Below, in pieces: positions 40,058-48,414 of a DNA stretch of 49,635 nt. Both the position numbers and the translations under genes were made by a program. The notes beneath the pieces are model-generated. The model ran no database searches, had not been told where the DNA came from, and saw only the letters and a list, made by a program, of their open reading frames with translations. Source of the stretch: Desulfovibrionaceae bacterium (GTDB lineage Bacteria > Desulfobacterota > Desulfovibrionia > Desulfovibrionales > Desulfovibrionaceae); contig JADFXV010000014.1 in assembly GCA_015233395.1 (NCBI GenBank), positions 1 through 49,635 of the forward strand, in the 5' to 3' direction. How positions within the stretch are numbered: position 1 is the stretch's first letter; each line of letters starts with the position of its first letter.

Positions 40058-40240
40058 GGCGGCCAAGGGGCTGCGCCTCTTGGAACCCCGCCGGGGGGGA
40101 TGATCCCTCCCGGACCCCCTCGACGGGGACATGAACTTGGAAAGTAGATATTCAGTATATTTGTCCGTAATGTAAAAGTTTTTTGGGGGAAGGGGGGTCT
40201 GGGGGGAAACCCCCTTTTGTTCACAAAAGGGGGTTCCCCT
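40058..40240. repeat. Composite repeat between hypD and hypE
   Basis: The stop of hypD is followed by CCAAGGGGC-TGC-GCCTCTTGG, GGGGGGGATGATCCCTCCC, CCCCCTCGACGGGG, a variable AT-rich spacer (about 40132-40170), AAAAGTTTTTTGGGGGAAGG, then a hairpin GGGGAAACCCCCTTTTG against CAAAAGGGGGTTCCCC with a TTCA loop (40203-40239). Its order is the reverse complement of 1-118. It lies inside the hyp operon yet ends only 34 nt before hypE. Confidence 0.85.
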
Positions 40241-40273
40241 CAGTCTTCCTCTCCACCCCCAAAAGGATTTCCC

Positions 40274-41281
40274 ATGACGATTGAGCGCGTACTTCTCGAT
40301 TACGGCAGCGGCGGGCAGGCTTCGCACCGGTTGGTGAACGAGTTGTTTTTGAAGCATCTGGGCAACGCGGTTTTGTCGGTGCTCGACGACGCCGCGCGGC
40401 TGGACATCGCCGGTCCGCTGGCCATGAGCACGGACAGTTTCGTGGTCGACCCGATCTTTTTCCCGGGCGGCGACATCGGCGCCTTGGCGGTGCACGGCAC
40501 GGTCAACGACGTGGCCATGCTCGGAGCCAGGCCCAGGTATCTGACGTGCGGTTTCATTTTGGAAGAGGGGTTGCCGATCGAGGATCTGGAGAAAATCGTC
40601 GCCTCCATGGGCGCCGCCGCGGCCGAGGCCGGAGTGTTGATCGTGGCCGGCGACACCAAGGTCGTGCCCAGGGGCATGGCGGACAAGATTTTCATCAACA
40701 CCACCGGCATCGGCGAGATTTTCGCTTCTCCCGCGCCCAGCGGCCACCGGGCCGCGCCGGGCGACGCCGTGCTCATCAGCGGCACGCTCGGCGACCACGG
40801 GTTGGCCATCTTGTCCACGCGTCAGGGCTTGTCGTTCGACGCGCCGGTGGCGAGCGACTGCGCCTCGCTGAACCATCTCATCGTGAAAGTGATCGAGGCC
40901 GCCGGCGACGTCCACGTATTGCGCGACCCGACCCGGGGGGGCCTGGCCACCACGCTCAACGAGATCGCCGGCCAGTCCGGGGTGGGGGTGTTCATCGAGG
41001 AGTCGTTGATACCGGTCAAGCCGGCCGTGGCCGCCGGGTGTTCGTTTCTCGGCCTGGACCCGTTGTACCTGGCCAACGAAGGCAAGTTCATCTGCATTCT
41101 GCCCGAGGCGAACGCGCAGGCCGCCTTGGCCGTCATGCGCGCCGATCCGCTCGGGGCGGACGCCGTGCGCATCGGCGTCGTCAGGGCCGAGCATCCCGGC
41201 AAAGTCGTCATGACCACGCCGCTTGGCGGCCAGCGCCTGATGGGCATGCTGGAGGGCGAGCAGCTCCCGCGCATTTGTTAG
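40274..41281 (+). CDS. hypE: Hydrogenase maturation protein HypE
   Basis: A 335-residue PurM-like enzyme that accepts carbamoyl from HypF at its C-terminal Cys and dehydrates it to thiocyanate for CN transfer to HypCD. Seen are LDYGSGGQASHRLVNELFL, DDAARLDIAGPLAMSTDSF, PGGDIGALAVHGTVNDVAML, VAGDTKVVPRGMADKIFINT and DPTRGGLATTLNEIAGQSGV, ending in PRIC with the essential terminal Cys. AAAAGGATTT precedes the ATG at 40274. Partner HypF is 11 kb upstream. HypA and HypB are not in the window. Confidence 0.96.
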   Translation: MTIERVLLDYGSGGQASHRLVNELFLKHLGNAVLSVLDDAARLDIAGPLAMSTDSFVVDPIFFPGGDIGALAVHGTVNDVAMLGARPRYLTCGFILEEGLPIEDLEKIVASMGAAAAEAGVLIVAGDTKVVPRGMADKIFINTTGIGEIFASPAPSGHRAAPGDAVLISGTLGDHGLAILSTRQGLSFDAPVASDCASLNHLIVKVIEAAGDVHVLRDPTRGGLATTLNEIAGQSGVGVFIEESLIPVKPAVAAGCSFLGLDPLYLANEGKFICILPEANAQAALAVMRADPLGADAVRIGVVRAEHPGKVVMTTPLGGQRLMGMLEGEQLPRIC

Positions 41282-41372
41282 CGCAGCAGGAGAGGGCCGG
41301 AAACACGTCTTTTCCAAACCGCCCTCATCCCTCTTTTTTCCCATGATCCTCCTGCCCATTGAAAAAACGAAA

Positions 41373-41471
41373 CCCGCCGTTTCGGGCCGGCGCGAAGCGC
41401 TGGCCCGAAACGGCGGGGATAGAGTTTTTGAAAGGGTCCAGGGAAAACTTTTTGCAAAAAGTTTTCCCTGG
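41373..41471. repeat. Reversed two-hairpin unit between hypE and glnK (terminator)
   Basis: CCCGCCGTTTCGGGCC (41373-41388) pairs perfectly with GGCCCGAAACGGCGGG (41402-41417) around a GCGCGAAGCGC loop. CCAGGGAAAACTTTTTG (41438-41454) is a perfect 17-bp palindrome with 41455-41471. The orientation is opposite to that at 20836 and 37919, and it lies between convergent genes, so it is placed to end both transcripts. Confidence 0.85.
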
Positions 41472-41479
41472 TCTTCTTC

Positions 41480-41830
<351 letters not shown>

Positions 41831-43450
41831 TTAACGATGGGTCTTGTTCAAGTTGAAGTCGGGGTAGGCGATGACGCCCACTTCGTGCAGGTCGAGGCCT
41901 TCATGTTCAATTTCGGCGGAAACGCGCATCGGGACGAAGATGTTCATGATCTTGAAGTAGATGACAAAGGCGCAGAAGATGAACACGAAGTTGGTCAGCA
42001 CGCCGATGCACTGGGCCATGAACTGGCCGCCGTCGCCGTAGAGCAGGCCTTTGACCGTGCCGGTGACGCCGTTGACGCCGTCGCCGTAGGCACCGTCGGC
42101 GAAGATGCCGAGCGCGAGCAGGCCCCAGGCGCCGTTGACGCCGTGGACCGAGATGGCGCCGACCGGGTCGTCGACTTTGAGCGTCTGGTCGACGAAGAAG
42201 ACCGAGATGCACAAGATGACGCCGGAGATCAGGCCGATGATCACGGCCGAGGTCGGGGTGACGTAGGCGCAGGGGGCGGTGATGGCCACCAGGCCGGAGA
42301 GCATGCCGTTGGCGGCCATGGACAGGTCGGGTTTGCCGTAGATGAACATCATGTACAGCAGGGCGGAGACCGCGCCGGCGGCGCTTGCCAGCATGGTGTT
42401 GGTGGCGATCATGCCGATGCGCAGGTCGGTGCCGGCCAGGGTCGAGCCGGTGTTGAAGCCGAACCAGCCGAAGGCCAGGATGAGCACGCCGGTGATGGCC
42501 ATGGGGATGTGGTGGCCGGGGATGGCGTTGGCCGTGCCGTCGGCATTGTATTTGCCGATGCGCGGCCCGAGCATCCAGGCGCCGGCCAGGGCGGCCACGC
42601 CGCCGGTCATGTGCACGACCGAGGAGCCGGCGAAGTCAAGGGTGCCGTGGCCCAGGCCGAAGTTCGCGCCCAGTTGGGACAGCCAGCCGCCGCCCCAGAC
42701 CCAGTTGGCGTAAAGCGGATAAGCGATCATAGACATGAAGAAGCCGTAAACCAGGAAGCTTTTGAAGCTCCAGCGTTCGGCCATGGCGCCGGTGGGGATG
42801 GTGGCGGCGGTGTCCATGAACACCATTTGGAACAGGAACAGGGCGGCGATGGAGACGTCGTAGCTATCGCCGGTCAGGAAAAAACCCTTGAGTCCCCACA
42901 GGCCGAAATCCTTGCCGAACAGGTTGATGGAGAATTCGCTGTTCAGGATGCCCATGGTGCCGCCCAGGGTGGGGGAGCCGCCGCCGCCGCCCATTTGCAG
43001 GGCGTAGCCGCAGATCCAGAAGCCGAGCAGGCCCGTGCCGTAGACCATGATATTCATGCCCATGGTGTGGCTGGCGTTCTTGGCGCGGGTGAAGCCGGTT
43101 TCGCACAGGGCGAAGCCGACCTGCATGAACATGACCAGGAAGCCGCAGACCAGGGTCCAGGTCATGTTGATGCCGATCTTGTTATGCCCGACCACGTCGG
43201 CCACCTTGGTGAGCATGGCGTCCTTGTCGGCGGCCATCTTTTCGACTTCTTCCTTGGTCGGGGCGTTGGCCGAGCCGCCGACGATGTCGGCGATGGCGCC
43301 GATGGCGGTTCCGGTCGGATCCGGGACCGGCGGCGGGGCCGGAGCGGCCTCTTCGGTTGCGGCCGGGGCCTCTTGGGCAAGGGCCAGAAGCGGCGCGCCG
43401 AGGAACATGACTGTGGCGAGAACAAGCGCCATGGCGAGAAATCTTTTCAT
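41831..43450 (-). CDS. amt: Ammonium transporter Amt
   Basis: A 539-residue inner-membrane channel for ammonium with about 11 membrane segments. An N-terminal cleavable signal (MKRFLAMALVLATVMF, then LGAPLLALAQ) and a Pro/Ala-rich segment come first, giving a longer periplasmic N-terminus than E. coli AmtB. Conserved are GFALCETGFTRAKNASHTMG and GVNGAWGLLALGIFADG. The start at 43450 has GGAGG upstream; ATG 43462 is possible. It precedes glnK. Confidence 0.95.
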   Translation of the reverse strand: MKRFLAMALVLATVMFLGAPLLALAQEAPAATEEAAPAPPPVPDPTGTAIGAIADIVGGSANAPTKEEVEKMAADKDAMLTKVADVVGHNKIGINMTWTLVCGFLVMFMQVGFALCETGFTRAKNASHTMGMNIMVYGTGLLGFWICGYALQMGGGGGSPTLGGTMGILNSEFSINLFGKDFGLWGLKGFFLTGDSYDVSIAALFLFQMVFMDTAATIPTGAMAERWSFKSFLVYGFFMSMIAYPLYANWVWGGGWLSQLGANFGLGHGTLDFAGSSVVHMTGGVAALAGAWMLGPRIGKYNADGTANAIPGHHIPMAITGVLILAFGWFGFNTGSTLAGTDLRIGMIATNTMLASAAGAVSALLYMMFIYGKPDLSMAANGMLSGLVAITAPCAYVTPTSAVIIGLISGVILCISVFFVDQTLKVDDPVGAISVHGVNGAWGLLALGIFADGAYGDGVNGVTGTVKGLLYGDGGQFMAQCIGVLTNFVFIFCAFVIYFKIMNIFVPMRVSAEIEHEGLDLHEVGVIAYPDFNLNKTHR

Positions 43451-43523
43451 CCCCTCCTCCATTTTCTAGACTGTTGCAGAACGTTGTGAACAAAACCGTA
43501 TTGCCCGTGAGAGCGTAAAGCCG

Positions 43524-43540
43524 CGCAAGCTTTTGTCCGG
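43524..43540 (-). promoter_or_regulatory. Candidate sigma-54 promoter for amt-glnK
   Basis: On the minus strand GGACAAAAGCTTGC has GG and GC with exactly 10 nt between, and TTGC in the -12 box. The -24 box is weaker than consensus. About 75 nt lie between it and the amt start. Nitrogen-regulated amt-glnK operons often use sigma-54, which supports but does not prove it. Confidence 0.4.
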
Positions 43541-43782
43541 CGCGGTGCGGTCGCGTTTTTAGGAGGAGTCTTCGTAGAGTCGCATGGTCCGTCTCCGGGT
43601 TGTGGGCCGTGCCGGCCGCGTACGGGTCGCAGGGGCTAAGCAAGAATGGTGCAAAAGTAAAAATATTGTAAAGATCGAATCTTTTTAAGTGGTTAGACAT
43701 GGAGGTGCAGCAACGGATTGTTACATTTTTGTATCATCGTACATTTCTGTATTGTTCGAAAAGATCGTTTTTTCAACTTCCA

Positions 43783-43813
43783 TTGACAGCGGCTTGCCGG
43801 TTGTGCTTAAGAT
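43783..43813 (+). promoter_or_regulatory. Candidate sigma-70 promoter for amrS
   Basis: Perfect TTGACA at 43783-43788 and CTTAAG at 17-nt spacing (43806-43811) or TAAGAT at 19 (43808-43813). The -10 is only a moderate match. About 53 nt separate it from the gene start. Confidence 0.4.
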
Positions 43814-43866
43814 ACAAAAGGCTTGCCGTCTGTTCCGGGCGGCCGCCGGTCGGCGCCGGAGGGGCG

Positions 43867-44922
43867 ATGCGGGAAGCTGGATTTTACGCCAAACAGGCCG
43901 GGGGGGACGCGCAATGCTTCCTGTGCGCCCACCGCTGCCTGGTCAAGCCGGGCAAGCGCGGCCTGTGCGGCGTGCGCGAAAATCAGGGCGGGACGCTCTA
44001 TAGCCTGGTTTACGGCCGGCTGGTTTCGGCCTCGGTCGATCCGATCGAAAAAAAACCGCTGTATCATTACCTGCCCGGGACCACGAGTTATTCGATCGCC
44101 ACCATGGGCTGCAATTTCCGCTGCCTTTTCTGCCAAAATTACTCCATTTCCCAGCCCCCGCGCGAACGCGGCGCGATCGCGGGCCGCGAAACCTCCCCGG
44201 CCGCAGTCGTCGCCGAGGCCGAGCGCGCCGGCTGCGCTTCGATCGCCTACACCTACGTCGAACCCACGATTTTTATGGAATACGCCCTGGACGTGGCCGC
44301 GCTGGCCAGAGAACAGGGCCTGGGCAACGTTTTCGTGAGCAACGGCTACATGACCGCCGAGGCGCTCGCCGCGCTCGCGCCGGCGCTGGACGCGGCCAAT
44401 GTGGATCTCAAGGCCTTCCGCGATTCGTTTTACCGCGACAACTGCGGCGCGAGGCTTGCGCCGGTGCTGGACACGCTGACCGCCATGAAGCGCCTTGGCG
44501 TCTGGCTGGAGGTGACGACCCTGATCATCGCCGGTCTCAACGACGATCCCGGGGAACTCGCCGAACTGGCGGCGTTTCTGGCGGCGCTCGGACCGGAAAC
44601 GCCTTGGCACGTTTCGGCTTTCCATCCGGCCTTCCGTATGGCCGATCGGCCGCCGACCCCGCCCGAGGCCGTGCTGCGCGCCAGGGACATCGGGCTTGCG
44701 GCCGGGCTGCGCAACGTTTATGCTGGAAATATCCGTGGTTTTGGCGGGGAGAACACCGTGTGCCGCCGCTGCGCAAGCACGCTCGTCGAGCGCGCCGGGT
44801 ATGCGATACGCAAGACCGGCCTGGCGGGAGCCGCGTGCGCGGATTGCGGCGAAATCATGGACGGACGGCTCGGCATAGGGGCCGGGCGAGCGCCCGGTCC
44901 GCCCAAGGGAGACAGGCCATGA
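43867..44922 (+). CDS. amrS: AmmeMemoRadiSam system radical SAM enzyme
   Basis: A 351-residue radical SAM protein. The cluster motif is CNFRCLFCQN near residue 90, preceded by an N-terminal Cys pair region (CFLCAHRCLVKPGKRGLCGV). DPIEKKPLYHYLPGT and VEPTIFMEYALDVA are typical, as is RDSFYRDNCGARLAPVL. The last 40 residues hold two more CxxC-type groups (CRRCAST, CADCGEIMD). In many archaea and bacteria it occurs with AMMECR1 and Memo domain genes; the reaction is not firmly known. Neither partner gene is adjacent. GGAGGGGCG precedes the ATG. It overlaps the EAL/HDOD gene by ATGA. Confidence 0.9.
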   Translation: MREAGFYAKQAGGDAQCFLCAHRCLVKPGKRGLCGVRENQGGTLYSLVYGRLVSASVDPIEKKPLYHYLPGTTSYSIATMGCNFRCLFCQNYSISQPPRERGAIAGRETSPAAVVAEAERAGCASIAYTYVEPTIFMEYALDVAALAREQGLGNVFVSNGYMTAEALAALAPALDAANVDLKAFRDSFYRDNCGARLAPVLDTLTAMKRLGVWLEVTTLIIAGLNDDPGELAELAAFLAALGPETPWHVSAFHPAFRMADRPPTPPEAVLRARDIGLAAGLRNVYAGNIRGFGGENTVCRRCASTLVERAGYAIRKTGLAGAACADCGEIMDGRLGIGAGRAPGPPKGDRP

Positions 44923-46229
44923 CGCCGGAGACGACGAACGGGGCGGACTCAACGGACAGGGCCGACCAGGAATCGGTAGCCATCTTCGTGGCGCGCCAGC
45001 CCATTTTCGACCGCAAAAGCCGCGTCTGGGGCTACGAACTCCTGTTTCGCTCCGCGGGCGACGAGCACGTCGCCACGGTGGGCGATTCCGACCAGGCCAC
45101 CTCCCACGTCATCGCCGACGGTTTTTTCATGGCCAAGCCGGGCATCGAGCCCGGGGCCAAGATGCTCATCAATTTTCCCCGCAATCTTCTGCTCGACGGC
45201 GCGGCCTTCACCCTTCCCAAGGAAACCTGCATCATCGAGATTCTGGAAACCGTCGAGCCCGAGCCGGAAATCCTCACCGCCCTGGCCGGGCTGAAACAGG
45301 CCGGCTATCAGCTCGCCCTGGACGACTACGTGGGCCAGCCCGGCTACGAGCAGATCATCGCCCTGGCGGACATCGTCAAGGTGGACATTTACGGGCGCGC
45401 GCCCCAGGAGGTCGCCGCCATCGTCGCCGGGCTCAGGCCTTACGGGGTCCAGCTTTTGGCCGAGAAGATCGAGGACCGGGTCATCTTCCGCGTCTGCGAA
45501 CGGCTGGGGTTCGACTTTTTCCAGGGCTTTTTCTTCCGCAAGCCGGAAATCATCCCCGGCAAAAAGCTCGGCACGGGCGAGATGACCAAGCTGCAACTGC
45601 TCCAGGAGCTGGGCAAGGAAGATCTCGACATCCGCGACATTTCCGCGATCATCGGCCGGGACATCTCCATCTCCTACCGGCTGCTTCGGTACATCAACTC
45701 CTCGCATTTCAGCCCGCGCTTCAAGATCGAATCCATCACCCACGCCCTGACGATGATCGGCCAGCGCCAATTGGCCCAATGGCTTCGGGTGGTGCTGCTG
45801 GCCGATCTGGACACGGCCGGCAATTCCCAGGTGGTGGCCATGACCTCGGTGCAGCGGGCCAAATTTCTGGAATTTCTCACCATGTCCGGAGCGGTTGCCG
45901 GGCATACGCCGGAGTCCATGTTTCTGCTGGGCCTGTTCTCCATGCTCGAGACGCTGCTTGGCATGCCCATGGCGGAATTGCTGGAGCATCTGCCCCTGGA
46001 GGAGGAGATCAAGCGGACCCTGGCCGGGGAGCCGTCGCCCCTGCGCATCTGGCTTGAACTGGTCGAATCTTACGAAAATGCGAAATGGGACGTGGTCGAA
46101 CGCATCCTCAAGGAGCGCCGGCTGTGGCCCATCGAGACCAGCCAGCAGTATATCGAGGCCATGAAATGGACCCGCGAGATCCTGTCGCCGGAACCGGCCG
46201 CGGAAGGCGGTCAGGGACAGCCCGCCTAA
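44919..46229 (+). CDS. EAL-like/HDOD signalling protein (YuxH type)
   Basis: A 436-residue protein. The N-terminal part (about 20-235) is a degenerate EAL domain: VARQPIFDRKSRVWGYELLF has YELL where active phosphodiesterases have EALxR, and LALDDYVGQP occupies the DDFG place, so c-di-GMP hydrolysis is doubtful. The C-terminal part (about 235-420) is HDOD (RDISISYRLLRYINSSHF, ITHALTMIGQRQLAQWL). Proteins like this act as c-di-GMP-linked or motility regulators. The ATG overlaps amrS by 4 nt, an ATGA junction, which implies coupled translation. Confidence 0.88.
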   Translation: MTPETTNGADSTDRADQESVAIFVARQPIFDRKSRVWGYELLFRSAGDEHVATVGDSDQATSHVIADGFFMAKPGIEPGAKMLINFPRNLLLDGAAFTLPKETCIIEILETVEPEPEILTALAGLKQAGYQLALDDYVGQPGYEQIIALADIVKVDIYGRAPQEVAAIVAGLRPYGVQLLAEKIEDRVIFRVCERLGFDFFQGFFFRKPEIIPGKKLGTGEMTKLQLLQELGKEDLDIRDISAIIGRDISISYRLLRYINSSHFSPRFKIESITHALTMIGQRQLAQWLRVVLLADLDTAGNSQVVAMTSVQRAKFLEFLTMSGAVAGHTPESMFLLGLFSMLETLLGMPMAELLEHLPLEEEIKRTLAGEPSPLRIWLELVESYENAKWDVVERILKERRLWPIETSQQYIEAMKWTREILSPEPAAEGGQGQPA

Positions 46230-46241
46230 GCCCGCCGTCCG

Positions 46242-47543
46242 TCACTCCTCGTCCTTGTCGCGTTCGTCGAGCACCCGCCTGGTCTTGCCCTGGGAGCGGG
46301 GCAGGGTTCCGTTATCTAAGATCTCCACGTAACCGCGCACCATGAGGTGCTTGCGCATCTCCTCGGAAATGGCCAGGGACAGGTTCTGGTCGTATTCCGG
46401 ACTTTCGTTTTTGGCGCGTTCGATGCGCACCAGCATGCGGTCGCGGCCGTCCTTGCGGGTCAGATGGATCATGTACTCGCTGCTCACGCCCTTGAATTCC
46501 TCGAGCACCGAGGCGATCTGGCCGGGGTAGATGTTCACGCCCTTGATGATGAACATGTCGTCGGAGCGGCCGAGCAGCCGCTCGTGCCGGGGCAGGCGCA
46601 CGCCGCAGGGGCAATCGCCCGGGATCAGCCGGGTCAGGTCGCGGGTGCGGTAGCGGATCAGCGGACTCGCCCGCTTGGAGAGCGTGGTCACCACCATCTC
46701 CCCGATCGCGCCCGGGGCGCAGGGCGCGAGCGTCACCGGATCGATGATTTCGAGGATGTAGAAATCGGCCCAGTAGTGGATGCCCTCGTGGGCTTGGCAT
46801 TCCAGTCCCGCTCCCGGGCCGTAGAGCTCGGTCATGCCGGTGATGTCGAAACTTTCGCTCAAGCCGAGCAGCCGCTCGAAGCGGCGGCGCATCTTGAGGG
46901 TGTGGGTCTCGGCCCCGAAGATGGCCTTTTTGAGGCAAATCCTGTCGCGCAAATCGCGTTTGGCCACCTCCTCGGCCAGAAGCAGGGCCATGGAGGCGGT
47001 CGAGCCCAGACAAGTGGTCTTCAAATCCGTGAGCAGTTCGAGGTGGATTTCCATGTTGCCCGGGCCGATCGGCACGGCCATGGCCCCGAAATGCTCGCAA
47101 CCGAGCTGAAATCCCGCCCCGGCGGTCCACAGGCCGTAACCCACGGCGATCTGCACCCGGTCGTTTAAGGTCAGCCCGGCCATTTCGTAGCAGCGGGCGA
47201 ACATGTGCCTCCAGGCGTCGACGTCTTCGCGCGCGTAGGCCAGGACCTTGCGCTTGCCGGTCGTCCCCGAGGAGGCGTGGATGCGCACCACCTCGGACTC
47301 GGGCACGGACAACAGCGGCAGGGGATAACCGTCCTTCAAGTCGTCGGCGGTGGTGAAGGGCAGGCGGGCCAGATCGCCCAAGCTCTTCACGTCGCCGGGC
47401 GCAACCCCGGCCTCTTGCAGACGCCGGCGGTAAAAGGGACTGCCGTCGAAGGCGTGGGCGACGGTCCATTGCAGGCCGGCAAGCTGGCGGGCGGCGAGTT
47501 CGTCTTCGCCGTAGTCCGGAATGAATCGGTATTGGGGGGGCAT
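46242..47543 (-). CDS. paaK: Phenylacetate-CoA ligase family protein
   Basis: A 433-residue adenylate-forming enzyme. The ATP motif is HASSGTTGKRKVLAYARED near residue 88; SFDITGMTELYGPGAGLEC and CAPGAIGEMVVTTLSKRASP follow, and the C-terminal domain has RSDDMFIIKGVNIYPGQIAS. Members activate aryl acids to CoA thioesters, and in anaerobes serve amino-acid-derived aryl acids such as phenylacetate or indoleacetate. The window has no other paa genes and the substrate is not shown. It converges on the EAL/HDOD gene with 12 bp between. trpA lies 85 bp upstream on the same strand. Confidence 0.92.
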   Translation of the reverse strand: MPPQYRFIPDYGEDELAARQLAGLQWTVAHAFDGSPFYRRRLQEAGVAPGDVKSLGDLARLPFTTADDLKDGYPLPLLSVPESEVVRIHASSGTTGKRKVLAYAREDVDAWRHMFARCYEMAGLTLNDRVQIAVGYGLWTAGAGFQLGCEHFGAMAVPIGPGNMEIHLELLTDLKTTCLGSTASMALLLAEEVAKRDLRDRICLKKAIFGAETHTLKMRRRFERLLGLSESFDITGMTELYGPGAGLECQAHEGIHYWADFYILEIIDPVTLAPCAPGAIGEMVVTTLSKRASPLIRYRTRDLTRLIPGDCPCGVRLPRHERLLGRSDDMFIIKGVNIYPGQIASVLEEFKGVSSEYMIHLTRKDGRDRMLVRIERAKNESPEYDQNLSLAISEEMRKHLMVRGYVEILDNGTLPRSQGKTRRVLDERDKDEE

Positions 47544-47628
47544 GCGGTGAACTCCGTGCCGGCGGGCCCTTATCCTAACAAAGGCCGCGTCCGGGATCGA
47601 GACTGTCCGGGCCGGATAAAACCGGCGG

Positions 47629-48396
47629 CTACTTCCAGCGGTCCATGAAGGAGGCGGCCTGGCCGCCTTCCCGGAGGTGGTCGATCAGCGAACTGCCGAA
47701 GACCACGGCGTCGATGCGCGCGCCGAACGAGGTGAGCTGGTCCGGACTTTTGACGCCAAAACCCAGGGCGAGCGGCAGGTTGAAGACGCTGCGCGCCAAA
47801 TCGAGCCGCAGGGCGATCTCGGGAGGCAACTCGCCGCGCACGCCGGTGACGCCCATGACCGAGACGAAATACACGAAGCCTTCGGCGCGTTCGGCGTACA
47901 GGCGCATGCGCGCCTCCGGGGTGTTCAGGCCGATCAGCGGGATCAGGCTGACGCCCGTGCCCTGGACGGCGGTATGCACGCGGTAAGATTCCTCGAAAGG
48001 CAGATCCGGGACGATCAGTCCCGAGACGCCGGCCCGGGCGGCGTCGTAGGCCAGCTTGTCCAGGCCGTACTGGAAAAAAGGGTTGAAATAGCCCATAAGC
48101 ACGAGCCCGGCCTTATAGCGCGCCTTGCGCCTGGTCAGCTCGCCGATGAGCCAGGCGAGCGAGACGCCGCGCTCCAGGCTCTCCAGCGAAGCCCGCTCGA
48201 CCACCGGGCCGTCGGCCACCGGATCGGAAAAGGGAACCCCGATCTCGATCACGTCCGCGCCCGAGGCGTCCAGGGCGGCGAGCTCGTCGAAAAAACGCTC
48301 CTTGTCCGGAAAACCGGCCGGCAAAAAAGGAATGAGCGCCTTGCGGCCGGACGCCGTGGCGGCGCGGATCCTGTCGGTCAAAATCGAAACGGTCAT
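47629..48396 (-). CDS. trpA: Tryptophan synthase alpha subunit
   Basis: A 255-residue TIM barrel that cleaves indoleglycerol phosphate to indole and glyceraldehyde 3-phosphate. The catalytic Glu and Asp are in DVIEIGVPFSDPVADGP; KAGLVLMGYFNPFFQYGL, GLIVPDLPFEES and ALGFGVKSPDQL (phosphate-binding) are typical. Slightly shorter than E. coli TrpA. The gene follows trpB by 18 bp on the same strand, the common trpBA order. Confidence 0.97.
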   Translation of the reverse strand: MTVSILTDRIRAATASGRKALIPFLPAGFPDKERFFDELAALDASGADVIEIGVPFSDPVADGPVVERASLESLERGVSLAWLIGELTRRKARYKAGLVLMGYFNPFFQYGLDKLAYDAARAGVSGLIVPDLPFEESYRVHTAVQGTGVSLIPLIGLNTPEARMRLYAERAEGFVYFVSVMGVTGVRGELPPEIALRLDLARSVFNLPLALGFGVKSPDQLTSFGARIDAVVFGSSLIDHLREGGQAASFMDRWK

Positions 48397-48414
48397 GGCG
48401 AATATCCGATGCTT

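Larger units (their letters stand above)
43451..43866. other. Divergent regulatory region between amt and amrS
   Basis: About 416 bp, AT-rich between 43655 and 43785. It contains the candidate sigma-54 element for amt at 43524-43540, a candidate sigma-70 element for amrS at 43783-43813, and otherwise no gene that I can support. An ATG at 43699 is in frame with amrS but has no ribosome site and codes for a poor leader. Confidence 0.45.
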
